Positions 57,923 through 64,000 of a DNA stretch of 64,000 bases are shown in pieces. A program made the translations under genes and the position numbers. The DNA is from Polynucleobacter arcticus (lineage in GTDB: Bacteria; Pseudomonadota; Gammaproteobacteria; Burkholderiales; Burkholderiaceae), in assembly GCF_013307205.1 (NCBI RefSeq), contig NZ_CP028940.1, positions 1,843,702-1,907,701 of the forward strand, in the 5' to 3' direction. How positions within the stretch are numbered: the stretch's first letter is position 1; each line of letters begins with the position of its first letter. Below the pieces are notes generated by a model. That model did not search any database and had not been told where the DNA came from. It was given only the letters and a program-made list of their open reading frames with translations.

Positions 57923-59053
57923 ATGAATAAGCTCGATTCCCTCTTCATTGGCTTGATGTCTGGCACTAGCCTAGATGGAATAGATGCCGTGTTAGCAAAA
58001 ATAGGCTCCGAAGGTGACGCAACCCTAATAGGGGCATTGAGCAAACCCTTCACACCTGAATTACGTAAAGCCCTACTAGACCTTCAAGCCCCAGGGCCAA
58101 ATGAACTCCACCGAGAAAAACAAGCCGGAAATGCCCTGGCTATAGAGTATGCAAAGGTCGTTCAGGACCTGCTTAACCAGAAGAATCTGAATGCCACTGA
58201 AATCAGCGCAATTGGTGCCCATGGTCAAACTATTCGACATCAGGCCAATCTCGCCAATCACCTGGCCTATACCCACCAGACCCTCAATCCAGCACTATTG
58301 GCCGAGCTCACTGGAATTGATGTGATTGCGGACTTTAGAAGTCGTGACCTTGCCGCTGGTGGTCATGGCGCCCCTCTAGTGCCAGCCTTTCATGCACAAC
58401 AATTTGCTACAGATCAAAATATCGCCGTACTCAACCTTGGCGGCATTGCCAACCTCACTCTATTACCCAAAGATGGTGAGGTGAAGGGTTTTGATTGCGG
58501 CCCCGGCAATATGTTGATGGATGCTTGGGTTGCGGATCAGCAGGGTCACCCTTTTGATGAGAACGGTACTTGGGCATCACAAGGCAAAGTCAATCAAGCG
58601 CTGTTATCAAGAATGCTGACAGATTCATTTTTCGCAAAAGCGCCACCAAAGAGCACGGGGCGTGATGACTTTCATCTAGAGTGGTTGCAAAAGCAAATTG
58701 GTTCGGACAACATTAATTCCGAAGATGTTCAAGCAACGCTATTGCAATTAACTGTGGACTCAGCCTTGCAAGCTTTAGAGGGCTATGCCCCGCAAACCCA
58801 AACACTGGTTATCTGTGGTGGCGGTGCGCGCAATACTGCCTTATTGGATTTATTTAAAACCAAAGCCGAAGCCTTGTTCAAAAACTCACTGGAAATTGTG
58901 ACCAGTGATGTACTTGGTATCGATCCACAACTTGTAGAAGGCCTCGCGTTCGCATGGCTTGCCTGGGCCCATAAAGAAAAACGGCCAGCAAATTTGCCAG
59001 CCGTTACGGGAGCGAAGGGCCCTAGAATTCTAGGCGCTTGCTATCCTGCGTAA
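57923..59053 (+). CDS. anmK: anhydro-N-acetylmuramic acid kinase
   Basis: Opens and phosphorylates 1,6-anhydro-MurNAc from recycled peptidoglycan to MurNAc-6-P. FIGLMSGTSLDGIDAVL (8-24) is the ATP-binding signature; DFRSRDLAAGGHGAPLVPAFHA and NLGGIANLTLL follow. It is 376 residues. It diverges from tyrS across 88 bases. With amgK-murU it suggests a Pseudomonas-like recycling route in which MurNAc-6-P is dephosphorylated before AmgK acts. Confidence 0.95.
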   Translation: MNKLDSLFIGLMSGTSLDGIDAVLAKIGSEGDATLIGALSKPFTPELRKALLDLQAPGPNELHREKQAGNALAIEYAKVVQDLLNQKNLNATEISAIGAHGQTIRHQANLANHLAYTHQTLNPALLAELTGIDVIADFRSRDLAAGGHGAPLVPAFHAQQFATDQNIAVLNLGGIANLTLLPKDGEVKGFDCGPGNMLMDAWVADQQGHPFDENGTWASQGKVNQALLSRMLTDSFFAKAPPKSTGRDDFHLEWLQKQIGSDNINSEDVQATLLQLTVDSALQALEGYAPQTQTLVICGGGARNTALLDLFKTKAEALFKNSLEIVTSDVLGIDPQLVEGLAFAWLAWAHKEKRPANLPAVTGAKGPRILGACYPA

Positions 59054-59061
59054 TTAAATTG

Positions 59062-59085
59062 CTTTCTCTCTTTAAGCAGAGAAAG
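59062..59085. terminator. hairpin between convergent anmK and erpA
   Basis: CTTTCTCT (59062-59069) and AGAGAAAG (59078-59085) pair perfectly. The right arm includes the last codons of erpA. It has no long U-tract and low GC, so it is only a possible terminator. Confidence 0.35.
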
Positions 59086-59458
59086 AAGATCCACAACCAC
59101 AAGTAGTTTGGGCATTTGGATTTTTGATTACGAACTGTGAGCCGTTGATATCTTCTTTGTAATCAATCTCTGCGCCAACTAAATATTGGAAGCTCATTGA
59201 ATCAACCAATAAAGTCACACCGTTCTTTTCAAAGAGTGTGTCATCTTCATTCACAGCATCATCAAATGTGAAGCCATACTGAAATCCTGAGCAACCACCA
59301 CCTTGTACAAATACACGTAGCTTTAACTCTGGATTACCTTCTTCAGCAATCAAGTCAGCTACTTTTGCAGCAGCGCTGTCCGTAAACACCAATGGGGTTG
59401 GTGGTTCGGCTAAATCTTGTGCGGGTTGCGCAGTTTCTTGCGTAGCTAATTGGGTCAT
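59072..59458 (-). CDS. erpA: iron-sulfur cluster insertion protein ErpA
   Basis: A-type carrier that delivers [4Fe-4S] clusters. Cys56 ([11 protein letters not shown]) and Cys120/Cys122 (TTCGCGSSF) are the three ligands. It is 128 residues, with an N-terminal extension ([21 protein letters not shown]) beyond the core. IscA or SufA is possible by sequence alone. An isolated gene next to anmK and argC, not in an isc or suf operon, favours ErpA. Confidence 0.9.
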   Translation of the reverse strand: MTQLATQETAQPAQDLAEPPTPLVFTDSAAAKVADLIAEEGNPELKLRVFVQGGGCSGFQYGFTFDDAVNEDDTLFEKNGVTLLVDSMSFQYLVGAEIDYKEDINGSQFVIKNPNAQTTCGCGSSFSA

Positions 59459-59541
59459 GATTTACTCCTAATTCAAAAGGCAATAGTCTATTTTAGGCTT
59501 TTAATTCTAAGCGTGCTGAAGGGTCTCTCCAGCTGACCCCA

Positions 59542-60600
59542 TTATGGTGAAACAGCGATCTGGGTCAACCCCGTGGTCTCTGGCAGGCCAAACATCAAAT
59601 TCATGCACTGCACGCCCTGGCCTGAAGCACCTTTTACCAAGTTATCCTCAACCACCAAAATGACTAAAGTGTCCCCATCGCCAGGACGATGAATGGCAAT
59701 ACGTAAGCCATTACTACCCCTTACAGAGCGTGTTTCTGGATGACTTCCAGCTGGCATCACATCAACAAAAGGCTCACCTTTGTAGAACTCTTCGTATAAC
59801 TTTTGGAAATCCACCTGCATTCCAGCCTCAGTCAAGCGGACATATAAGGTTGAATGAATTCCTCTAATCATTGGCGTCAAATGCGGCACAAAAGTCAGAC
59901 CAATCTGATCATGACCAGCAATAGCTTTTAAACCTTGGACGATTTCGGGAAGATGGCGATGGCCTTTAACACCGTAAGCCTTGAAGTTATCACTCGATTC
60001 AGACAACAAGGTTCCGATTTCTGCCTTGCGTCCAGCACCAGAAGTTCCTGACTTTGAGTCAGAAATAATATGTGTGCCATCAATTAATTGCTTGCCACCG
60101 GTAGACTTAGGTGAAAGCAATGGCGCAAGGCCCAGTTGTACTGAAGTTGGATAGCAACCAGCCAAACCTACTACGCGGGCTTTTTTAATTGCTTCACGAT
60201 TAATTTCCGCCAAACCATAAACTGCTTCAGCCAAAATCTCTGGGCAGCCATGCTCCATACCGTACCACTTAGAAAATTCTTTCACGTCTTTTAAACGGAA
60301 GTCGGCAGCCAGATCCAAAATCTTCACATTATTCGCAAGCAATTCTTTAGCTTGTGCCATTGCGACACCATGTGGCGTTGCAAAGAACACGACATCGCAT
60401 TCATTTAACTTAGCCTCGTTAGGCGTTGTGAATTTCAGATCAATGCGGCCACGCAAAGAGGGGAACATCTCCGCTACTGGCATACCAGCTTCTGTACGAG
60501 ACGTAATCGCCTGGATCTTCACATCAGGGTGTTGCGCTAACAAACGCAATAATTCCACGCCGGTATATCCGGTTCCACCAACGATGCCAACTTTAATCAT
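59542..60600 (-). CDS. argC: N-acetyl-gamma-glutamyl-phosphate reductase
   Basis: Third step of arginine synthesis. NADP-binding [17 protein letters not shown] (5-21), catalytic Cys149 in GLAGCYPTS, and a dimerisation segment with HRHLPEI. It is 352 residues from the ATG at 60600, which has GGAG 4 bases upstream; a start four codons earlier is unlikely. It lies downstream of rpsI, but a terminator and a short tandem repeat separate them. Confidence 0.94.
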   Translation of the reverse strand: MIKVGIVGGTGYTGVELLRLLAQHPDVKIQAITSRTEAGMPVAEMFPSLRGRIDLKFTTPNEAKLNECDVVFFATPHGVAMAQAKELLANNVKILDLAADFRLKDVKEFSKWYGMEHGCPEILAEAVYGLAEINREAIKKARVVGLAGCYPTSVQLGLAPLLSPKSTGGKQLIDGTHIISDSKSGTSGAGRKAEIGTLLSESSDNFKAYGVKGHRHLPEIVQGLKAIAGHDQIGLTFVPHLTPMIRGIHSTLYVRLTEAGMQVDFQKLYEEFYKGEPFVDVMPAGSHPETRSVRGSNGLRIAIHRPGDGDTLVILVVEDNLVKGASGQGVQCMNLMFGLPETTGLTQIAVSP

Positions 60601-60649
60601 GTCATTCTCCAAAATACTGACAGGTGAATTTTATTTCTTTCATACCTAG

Positions 60650-60677
60650 ATTGTAGAAACAAAATTGTAGAAACAAA
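60650..60677. repeat. 14-base tandem duplication
   Basis: ATTGTAGAAACAAA occurs twice head-to-tail (60650-60663 and 60664-60677) in the argC-rpsI intergenic region, next to the rpsI terminator. Probably a recent slippage product. Confidence 0.8.
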
Positions 60678-60700
60678 AAGGGCCGCTTGCGCGACCCTTT
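60677..60700 (-). terminator. intrinsic terminator of rplM-rpsI
   Basis: AAAGGGCCGC and GCGACCCTTT pair with one mismatch around a TTGC loop, and a U-rich tract follows on the minus strand. It lies 27 bases past the rpsI stop. Confidence 0.8.
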
Positions 60701-60726
60701 CAATAATACTAAGCGACTGAAAGAAA

Positions 60727-61128
60727 TTAGCGCTTGCTGAACTGCTTACGACGACGCGCGCCGTGCAGACCAACCTTCTTACGCTCAACTTCACGAGCAT
60801 CGCGAGTTACCAAACCTGCTTTAGACAGGGCTGGCTTCAAAGTGATGTCGTAGTCCATCAACGCACGAGTTACGCCGTGACGTACTGCACCAGCTTGGCC
60901 AGTTTCACCGCCACCAGAAACGTTTACTTTGATATCAAAGGTCGTTAAGTGGGCTGTGAGAGCCAAAGGCTGACGAGCGATCATGCGGGATGTTTCACGA
61001 GCAAAATACGCGTCGATAGGCTTACCATTCACAATGATTTCGCCCTTGCCAGATTTAATGAATACACGCGCCACAGAACTCTTGCGACGACCAGTACCGT
61101 AATTCCAATTTCCGTAATTAATAGCCAT
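60727..61128 (-). CDS. rpsI: 30S ribosomal protein S9
   Basis: 133 residues. [21 protein letters not shown] near the N-terminus and the end [22 protein letters not shown] are the S9 signatures; the C-terminal Lys-Arg tail reaches the tRNA anticodon in the P site. It follows rplM by 9 bases, the universal rplM-rpsI operon. Confidence 0.98.
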   Translation of the reverse strand: MAINYGNWNYGTGRRKSSVARVFIKSGKGEIIVNGKPIDAYFARETSRMIARQPLALTAHLTTFDIKVNVSGGGETGQAGAVRHGVTRALMDYDITLKPALSKAGLVTRDAREVERKKVGLHGARRRKQFSKR

Positions 61129-61137
61129 TTGGTTTCC

Positions 61138-61566
61138 TTAAATCTCTAACGCTTTTGGCTGTTGAGCCGCATGCGGATGACTGGCGTCGCCGTAGACTTT
61201 TAATTTCTTAATCATGGCATAGCCTAGTGGGCCTTTTGGCAACATTCCCTTCACAGCCTTCTCTAAAGCGCGACCTGGAAAACGATCTTGCATTTTGTCG
61301 AAGTTGGTCGAGCTAATACCACCTGGGTATCCGCTGTGACGGTAATAAATTTTGTTCAAGCCTTTTGTGCCTGTGACACGCAGCTTAGAAGAGTTGATGA
61401 CAACAATGAAGTCGCCGGTATCAACGTGTGGGGTGTATTCAGGTTTATGCTTGCCGCGTAGACGGAGTGCCACTTCACTGGCGACACGACCGAGGACTTT
61501 GTCCGTAGCGTCAATCACGAACCATTCATGCACTACCTCATGGGATTTTGCAGAAAAAGTTTTCAT
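61138..61566 (-). CDS. rplM: 50S ribosomal protein L13
   Basis: 142 residues. [45 protein letters not shown] (about 15-59) and RHSGYPGG are characteristic. First gene of rplM-rpsI. Its 5' region (61567 upward) is unusually long, about 400 bases to the divergent osmC start, and contains a complete promoter-hairpin-terminator unit. Confidence 0.98.
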   Translation of the reverse strand: MKTFSAKSHEVVHEWFVIDATDKVLGRVASEVALRLRGKHKPEYTPHVDTGDFIVVINSSKLRVTGTKGLNKIYYRHSGYPGGISSTNFDKMQDRFPGRALEKAVKGMLPKGPLGYAMIKKLKVYGDASHPHAAQQPKALEI

Positions 61567-61725
61567 GATTTCTCAAATTGTTATAGTCAAAAAAAATTAC
61601 TCCAACCAAACTACGTCCACCTTGGCCCTGCTTATGTTTGCAAGCTCGCAGATTCTGTAATTCACTTGGTACAACCATTACCGCTGACTGGTTCGGTAAT
61701 TCAGTAAAGCCTTGAATTGTAACCC

Positions 61726-61827
61726 AAAAAAAACCCAGGAACGAGTCCTGGGTTGGAATCCACCTATGTTTAAGTGGAGGAGACACTGGGAGGTAAGTCG
61801 CAGTCTTGTATAAGACTGACTACCAAT
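61726..61827 (-). ncRNA. candidate small RNA upstream of rplM with anti-Shine-Dalgarno motifs
   Basis: About 102 nt on the minus strand. Near its 5' end is CAGTCTT-ATAC-AAGACTG (7-bp stem, 61818-61801). Then come ACCTCCC (61794-61788) and CTCCTCC (61782-61776), which resemble the 16S 3' end CACCUCC. A small stem TCCAC/GTGGA (61778-61774 and 61763-61759) follows, and finally a perfect 9-bp stem (61754-61746 with 61740-61732) with eight U. No reading frame with a start fits. From memory it resembles the reported betaproteobacterial toxic small RNA family near the L13 operon. It could instead be an rplM leader attenuator. Confidence 0.65.
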
Positions 61828-61833
61828 ATGGTT

Positions 61834-61863
61834 ATTCTACACAAAAATTATGGTGCAACGCAA
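61834..61863 (-). promoter_or_regulatory. sigma-70 promoter of the candidate small RNA
   Basis: On the minus strand TTGCGT (61863-61858), an 18-base spacer and TAGAAT (61839-61834): four of six and five of six consensus bases. Transcription would begin near 61827, shortly before the first hairpin. Confidence 0.55.
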
Positions 61864-61868
61864 GAAAA

Positions 61869-61947
61869 TTGACCAAAATCAATTAATTGATGTTTTTTAG
61901 CCAAAACCTCTTTCCTTAAAAATTGATAAACTATTGATAATATTGAT
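61869..61947. promoter_or_regulatory. Crp/Fnr-like box and ATTGAT repeats upstream of osmC
   Basis: TTGACCAAAATCAA (61869-61882) is one base off TTGAT-N4-ATCAA. ATTGAT recurs at 61886, 61922, 61933 and 61942; the last three are spaced 11 and 9 bases. TTGATA elements here can also act as -35 boxes for osmC (for example TTGATA-17-ATTAAT). Which are regulator sites and which are promoter elements cannot be settled by eye. With the small RNA, this accounts for what I see in the 408-base gap. Confidence 0.35.
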
Positions 61948-61974
61948 TAATTTACTAAGTTAGGGGTCACTAAT

Positions 61975-62397
61975 ATGGAATGTCAAGTATCTTGGTTGGG
62001 AGTTGGTGGCATGGCTTTTTCAGCAGAAACAGGTAGCGGCCACCTTGTAAAAATGGACGGCCCACCCGATGCAGGCGGTCAAAATAGCGCCCCGAGACCG
62101 ATGGAGTTGATTTTGGCTGGTACTGGAGGATGCTCTGCATTTGATGTAGTTTTAATCCTACAGCGTGCCAAACAAGCTATTAGCGCTTGTGACGTAAAGC
62201 TCACTGCGGAACGGGCGGAAGTGGAACCCAAGGTCTTTACAAAAATTCATCTGCATTTCACAGTAACCGGCAAAGACCTAGAGCAAGCTAAGGTTGAGCG
62301 GGCCGTAAAGCTATCTCACGAAAAGTATTGCTCAGCGACCAACATGTTGGCAAAAACCGCTGAAATCACTTACAGCATTGATCTCATTTCTGAATAA
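61975..62397 (+). CDS. OsmC family protein (YhfA-like)
   Basis: 140 residues. The redox pair of the OsmC/Ohr superfamily is present: Cys53 in GTGGCSAFDVVLIL and Cys119 in EKYCSATNML. Family relatives reduce organic hydroperoxides, but this short form, with RPMELILAGTGGC, is closer to YhfA, whose role is not well known. It reads toward rnpB, only 2 bases away on the other strand. Confidence 0.85.
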   Translation: MECQVSWLGVGGMAFSAETGSGHLVKMDGPPDAGGQNSAPRPMELILAGTGGCSAFDVVLILQRAKQAISACDVKLTAERAEVEPKVFTKIHLHFTVTGKDLEQAKVERAVKLSHEKYCSATNMLAKTAEITYSIDLISE

Positions 62398-62399
62398 GT

Positions 62400-62706
62400 G
62401 CAGAGTCAATCGATAAGCCGGATTCTGTCGCCTAGATTTGCATCTAGGGGCAATCATTCCTCTAGGCCGGCAGTTACCTGACGGCTCAAGCTCCCTACCC
62501 GCAGACTCAGCGGATCGCCTCATCGCCTGCTTACTTGGGATTGCTCCGGGTGGAGGTTACCGCGTTTCACCGTAACTAAATACGCTCGTCTCTGTGGCCC
62601 TATTCCTCACGTCACCGTGGATGGTCGTTAACCATCACCCTATCCTATGGAGTCCGGACTTTCCTCCCCCTCAATAAAGAGGCGGCGATTGCCCAATTGA
62701 CTCTGC
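62400..62706 (-). ncRNA. rnpB: RNase P RNA (rnpB), class A
   Basis: Catalytic RNA that matures tRNA 5' ends. P1 is formed by GCAGAGTCAAT (62706-62696) and ATTGACTCTGC (62410-62400). The conserved GAGGAAAGTCCGGACT lies at about 62666-62651 and the 3' ACAGAATCCGGCTTAT at about 62428-62413; GAGCAATCCCAAGTAAGCAGGCGATG and GGGAGCTTGAGCC regions lie between. At about 307 nt it is on the short side for class A. It converges on osmC, so its terminator, if any, lies within that gene. Confidence 0.95.
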
Positions 62707-62775
62707 GCCTGCAGTCTAACGCAGTCGCAGAAACTTAACCTAAAAACGAAAAAACAGGGATTGGTGAAGTGGGGT

Positions 62776-63834
62776 CTAAGCCAGAGACCAGGCAATGGTC
62801 TCACCAGCACGCAATGGCACGATGGTTGCCTCGCCCAAAGGAAGTTCAGCAGGAACGCTTTGCGCCTGCTTTACCAAAGTGATGGTTTTCGTATTGCGCG
62901 GCAAACAGTAAAAATCGGGACCAAAAAAGCTAGCAAACCCTTCGAGCATATCCAACTTGCCAACACTCTCAAATGCCTCGGCGTATAAACCCAAGGCATT
63001 AAATGCGCTATAACAACCTGCGCAACCACAGGCGGCTTCTTTTGCTCCCTTCTCATGTGGCGCACTATCGGTACCTAGAAAAAATCGTGAACTGCCACTG
63101 GTAGCCGCTTCAAGCAAAGCTACGCGATGCTCCTCTCGCTTGAGTACCGGCAGACAATAGTTATGTGGCCGAATACCGCCAGCAAAAATCGCATTGCGGT
63201 TCATGAGCAAATGCTGTGGAGTAATCGTAGCTGCTAAGATATTTTTTCCACCAGTAGACGTATCACGCACATAGTGCGCTGCTTGCTTGGTTGTGATGTG
63301 CTCAAAAATAATCTTGAGCTCAGGAAAATCTTTTCGTAATGGCACAAGGATTTGATCAATAAATACCGCCTCGCGATCAAAAATATCAATGTGAGCACTA
63401 GTCACTTCACCATGAACCAGTAGCGGCATACCTACAGCCTGCATCGCTTCCAGCGCGGCGTAACAATGCTTAATATCGCTCACCCCAGCATCGCTGTTAG
63501 TAGTTGCTCCAGCGGGATACAACTTAAATCCAGCAATACCTGCAGTCTTGGCTTTCCGAACTTCATCGGCGGAAGTATTGTCTGTAAGGTACAAGGTCAT
63601 CAAGGGCGTAAAACCATAGATTCCGAGAGATTGGAGATTGGCTTCAATTCGACTGCGGTAAGCATTTGCTAAATCCACAGTAGTCACTGGCGGCTTCAAG
63701 TTAGGCATGATGATGGCACGTGCAAATTGCCGAGCAGTATCTGCCAATACATCCTTCATGACCGCACCATCACGAATATGCAAATGCCAGTCGTCTGGCT
63801 GAATCAATTGAATTTGGTTTGAGCTAGTAGACAT
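62776..63834 (-). CDS. pyrC: dihydroorotase PyrC (type II)
   Basis: Third step of pyrimidine synthesis, carbamoyl aspartate to dihydroorotate. Metal ligands His17 and His19 (WHLHIRDG), carboxylated Lys104 ([14 protein letters not shown]), HGEVT, and [20 protein letters not shown] with the catalytic Asp are present. It is 352 residues from the ATG at 63834; the longer TTG start at 63882 would overlap the preceding gene. No good Shine-Dalgarno is visible. It lies 40 bases downstream of the glycerate kinase stop. Confidence 0.95.
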   Translation of the reverse strand: MSTSSNQIQLIQPDDWHLHIRDGAVMKDVLADTARQFARAIIMPNLKPPVTTVDLANAYRSRIEANLQSLGIYGFTPLMTLYLTDNTSADEVRKAKTAGIAGFKLYPAGATTNSDAGVSDIKHCYAALEAMQAVGMPLLVHGEVTSAHIDIFDREAVFIDQILVPLRKDFPELKIIFEHITTKQAAHYVRDTSTGGKNILAATITPQHLLMNRNAIFAGGIRPHNYCLPVLKREEHRVALLEAATSGSSRFFLGTDSAPHEKGAKEAACGCAGCYSAFNALGLYAEAFESVGKLDMLEGFASFFGPDFYCLPRNTKTITLVKQAQSVPAELPLGEATIVPLRAGETIAWSLA

Positions 63835-63874
63835 ATATTTTTGATGAAGTTTTGTGTAATCAATTTTTATTGCA

Positions 63875-64000
63875 TTAATCAAGCAAGATAATACGGAAAT
63901 CGTTCACATTAGTTAGTGTAGGGCCAGTTTCCACTAAAGCGTCTAATTTAGAGAAAAAACCATAGCAATCATGTTGGGCTAAATACTGGGCCGGAAAGAG
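63875..64000 (-). CDS. glycerate 2-kinase, C-terminal fragment (cut by window edge)
   Basis: The last 41 codons of a minus-strand gene that enters from the right edge and stops at TAA (63877-63875). The translation ends [26 protein letters not shown]. TGPTxTNVNDFR is the C-terminal MOFRL-domain signature of class II glycerate kinases (TtuD/GckA type), which phosphorylate D-glycerate in the glyoxylate and tartronate route. The rest of the gene is outside the window. Confidence 0.85.
   Translation of the reverse strand, partial: LFPAQYLAQHDCYGFFSKLDALVETGPTLTNVNDFRIILLD

Noticed and set aside
61776..61793. GGAGGAG and GGGAGG on the plus strand as ribosome-binding sites of a small gene
   Set aside because: No start codon follows at proper spacing with an open frame; the minus-strand reading as anti-Shine-Dalgarno with promoter and terminator is more coherent.
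62784..62802. GAGACCA/TGGTCTC inverted repeat near the pyrC stop, considered as a terminator
   Set aside because: It lies within the last coding codons and is not followed by a U-tract.
1..64000. CRISPR arrays, transposases, integrases, prophage genes or toxin-antitoxin pairs
   Set aside because: Nothing in the proteins or repeats supports any of them; the region is continuous core genome.

Overview
The window looks like a stretch of core chromosome from a small-genome betaproteobacterium, most likely Polynucleobacter or a close Burkholderiaceae relative. This rests on the gene orders (pgk-pyk-fba-purC-purE-purK; recA-recX-sucC-sucD-terC; lptD-surA-pdxA-rsmA; glyQ-glyS-gmhB-plsC; rpsI-rplM), on moderate GC content, and on very tight packing. 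Convergent genes are often separated by 0-20 bases. I see no phage, transposon, integrase, CRISPR array or rRNA operon. Only one stretch longer than 300 bases lacks a protein gene, apart from the stretch that holds rnpB.

Layout. 82-7622 (minus) is a glycolysis and purine cluster ending in tRNA threonylcarbamoylation (tsaC/Sua5). 7837-11152 (plus) holds ilvE, a zinc-finger protein, waaF, an NTF2-like protein and an unknown. 11153-20221 holds a BepA-like protease, moaC, a type IV pilin, terC, sucDC, recX-recA under a LexA box, a DUF2878 membrane protein, tRNA-Met and a DedA protein. 20438-32470 is a looser accessory-metabolism segment: MOSC protein, MHS transporter, gamma-glutamyltransferase-like protein, TRIC channel, maleylacetoacetate isomerase, gamma-carbonic anhydrase, Amt with an NtrC-type box, a Rap1a/Tai-like protein, a glycine-zipper lipoprotein, htpG with a sigma-32 promoter, a rhodanese and an antiporter. 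32527-41220 (plus) is miaB-ybeY-corC-lnt-glyQ-glyS-gmhB-plsC. 41225-46977 (minus) is lptD-surA-pdxA-rsmA. 47011-56598 (plus) is amgK-murU-pepP-ubiH, then dusB-fis-purH-ruvC-ruvA-ruvB. 56602-64000 holds tyrS, anmK, erpA, argC, rpsI-rplM, osmC, rnpB, pyrC and the tail of a glycerate kinase.

Themes. Many genes serve the envelope: WaaF and GmhB (heptose), LptD and SurA (outer membrane), Lnt, PlsC, BepA, and AmgK/MurU/AnmK (peptidoglycan recycling). Others serve nucleotide synthesis, DNA repair and recombination (recA, recX, ruvABC) and translation. Several regulatory sites can be read directly: a LexA box, a sigma-32 promoter, an NtrC-like box, Crp/Fnr-like boxes and several terminators.

The most interesting item is a candidate small RNA of about 100 nt on the minus strand (61827-61726), in the leader region of rplM-rpsI. 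It has its own sigma-70-like promoter, hairpins, CCUCC motifs resembling the 16S anti-Shine-Dalgarno, and a perfect terminator. I recall a reported betaproteobacterial toxic small-RNA family with these traits, so it may be a member rather than new. I found no convincing undescribed multi-gene system; most of the window is conserved housekeeping DNA.
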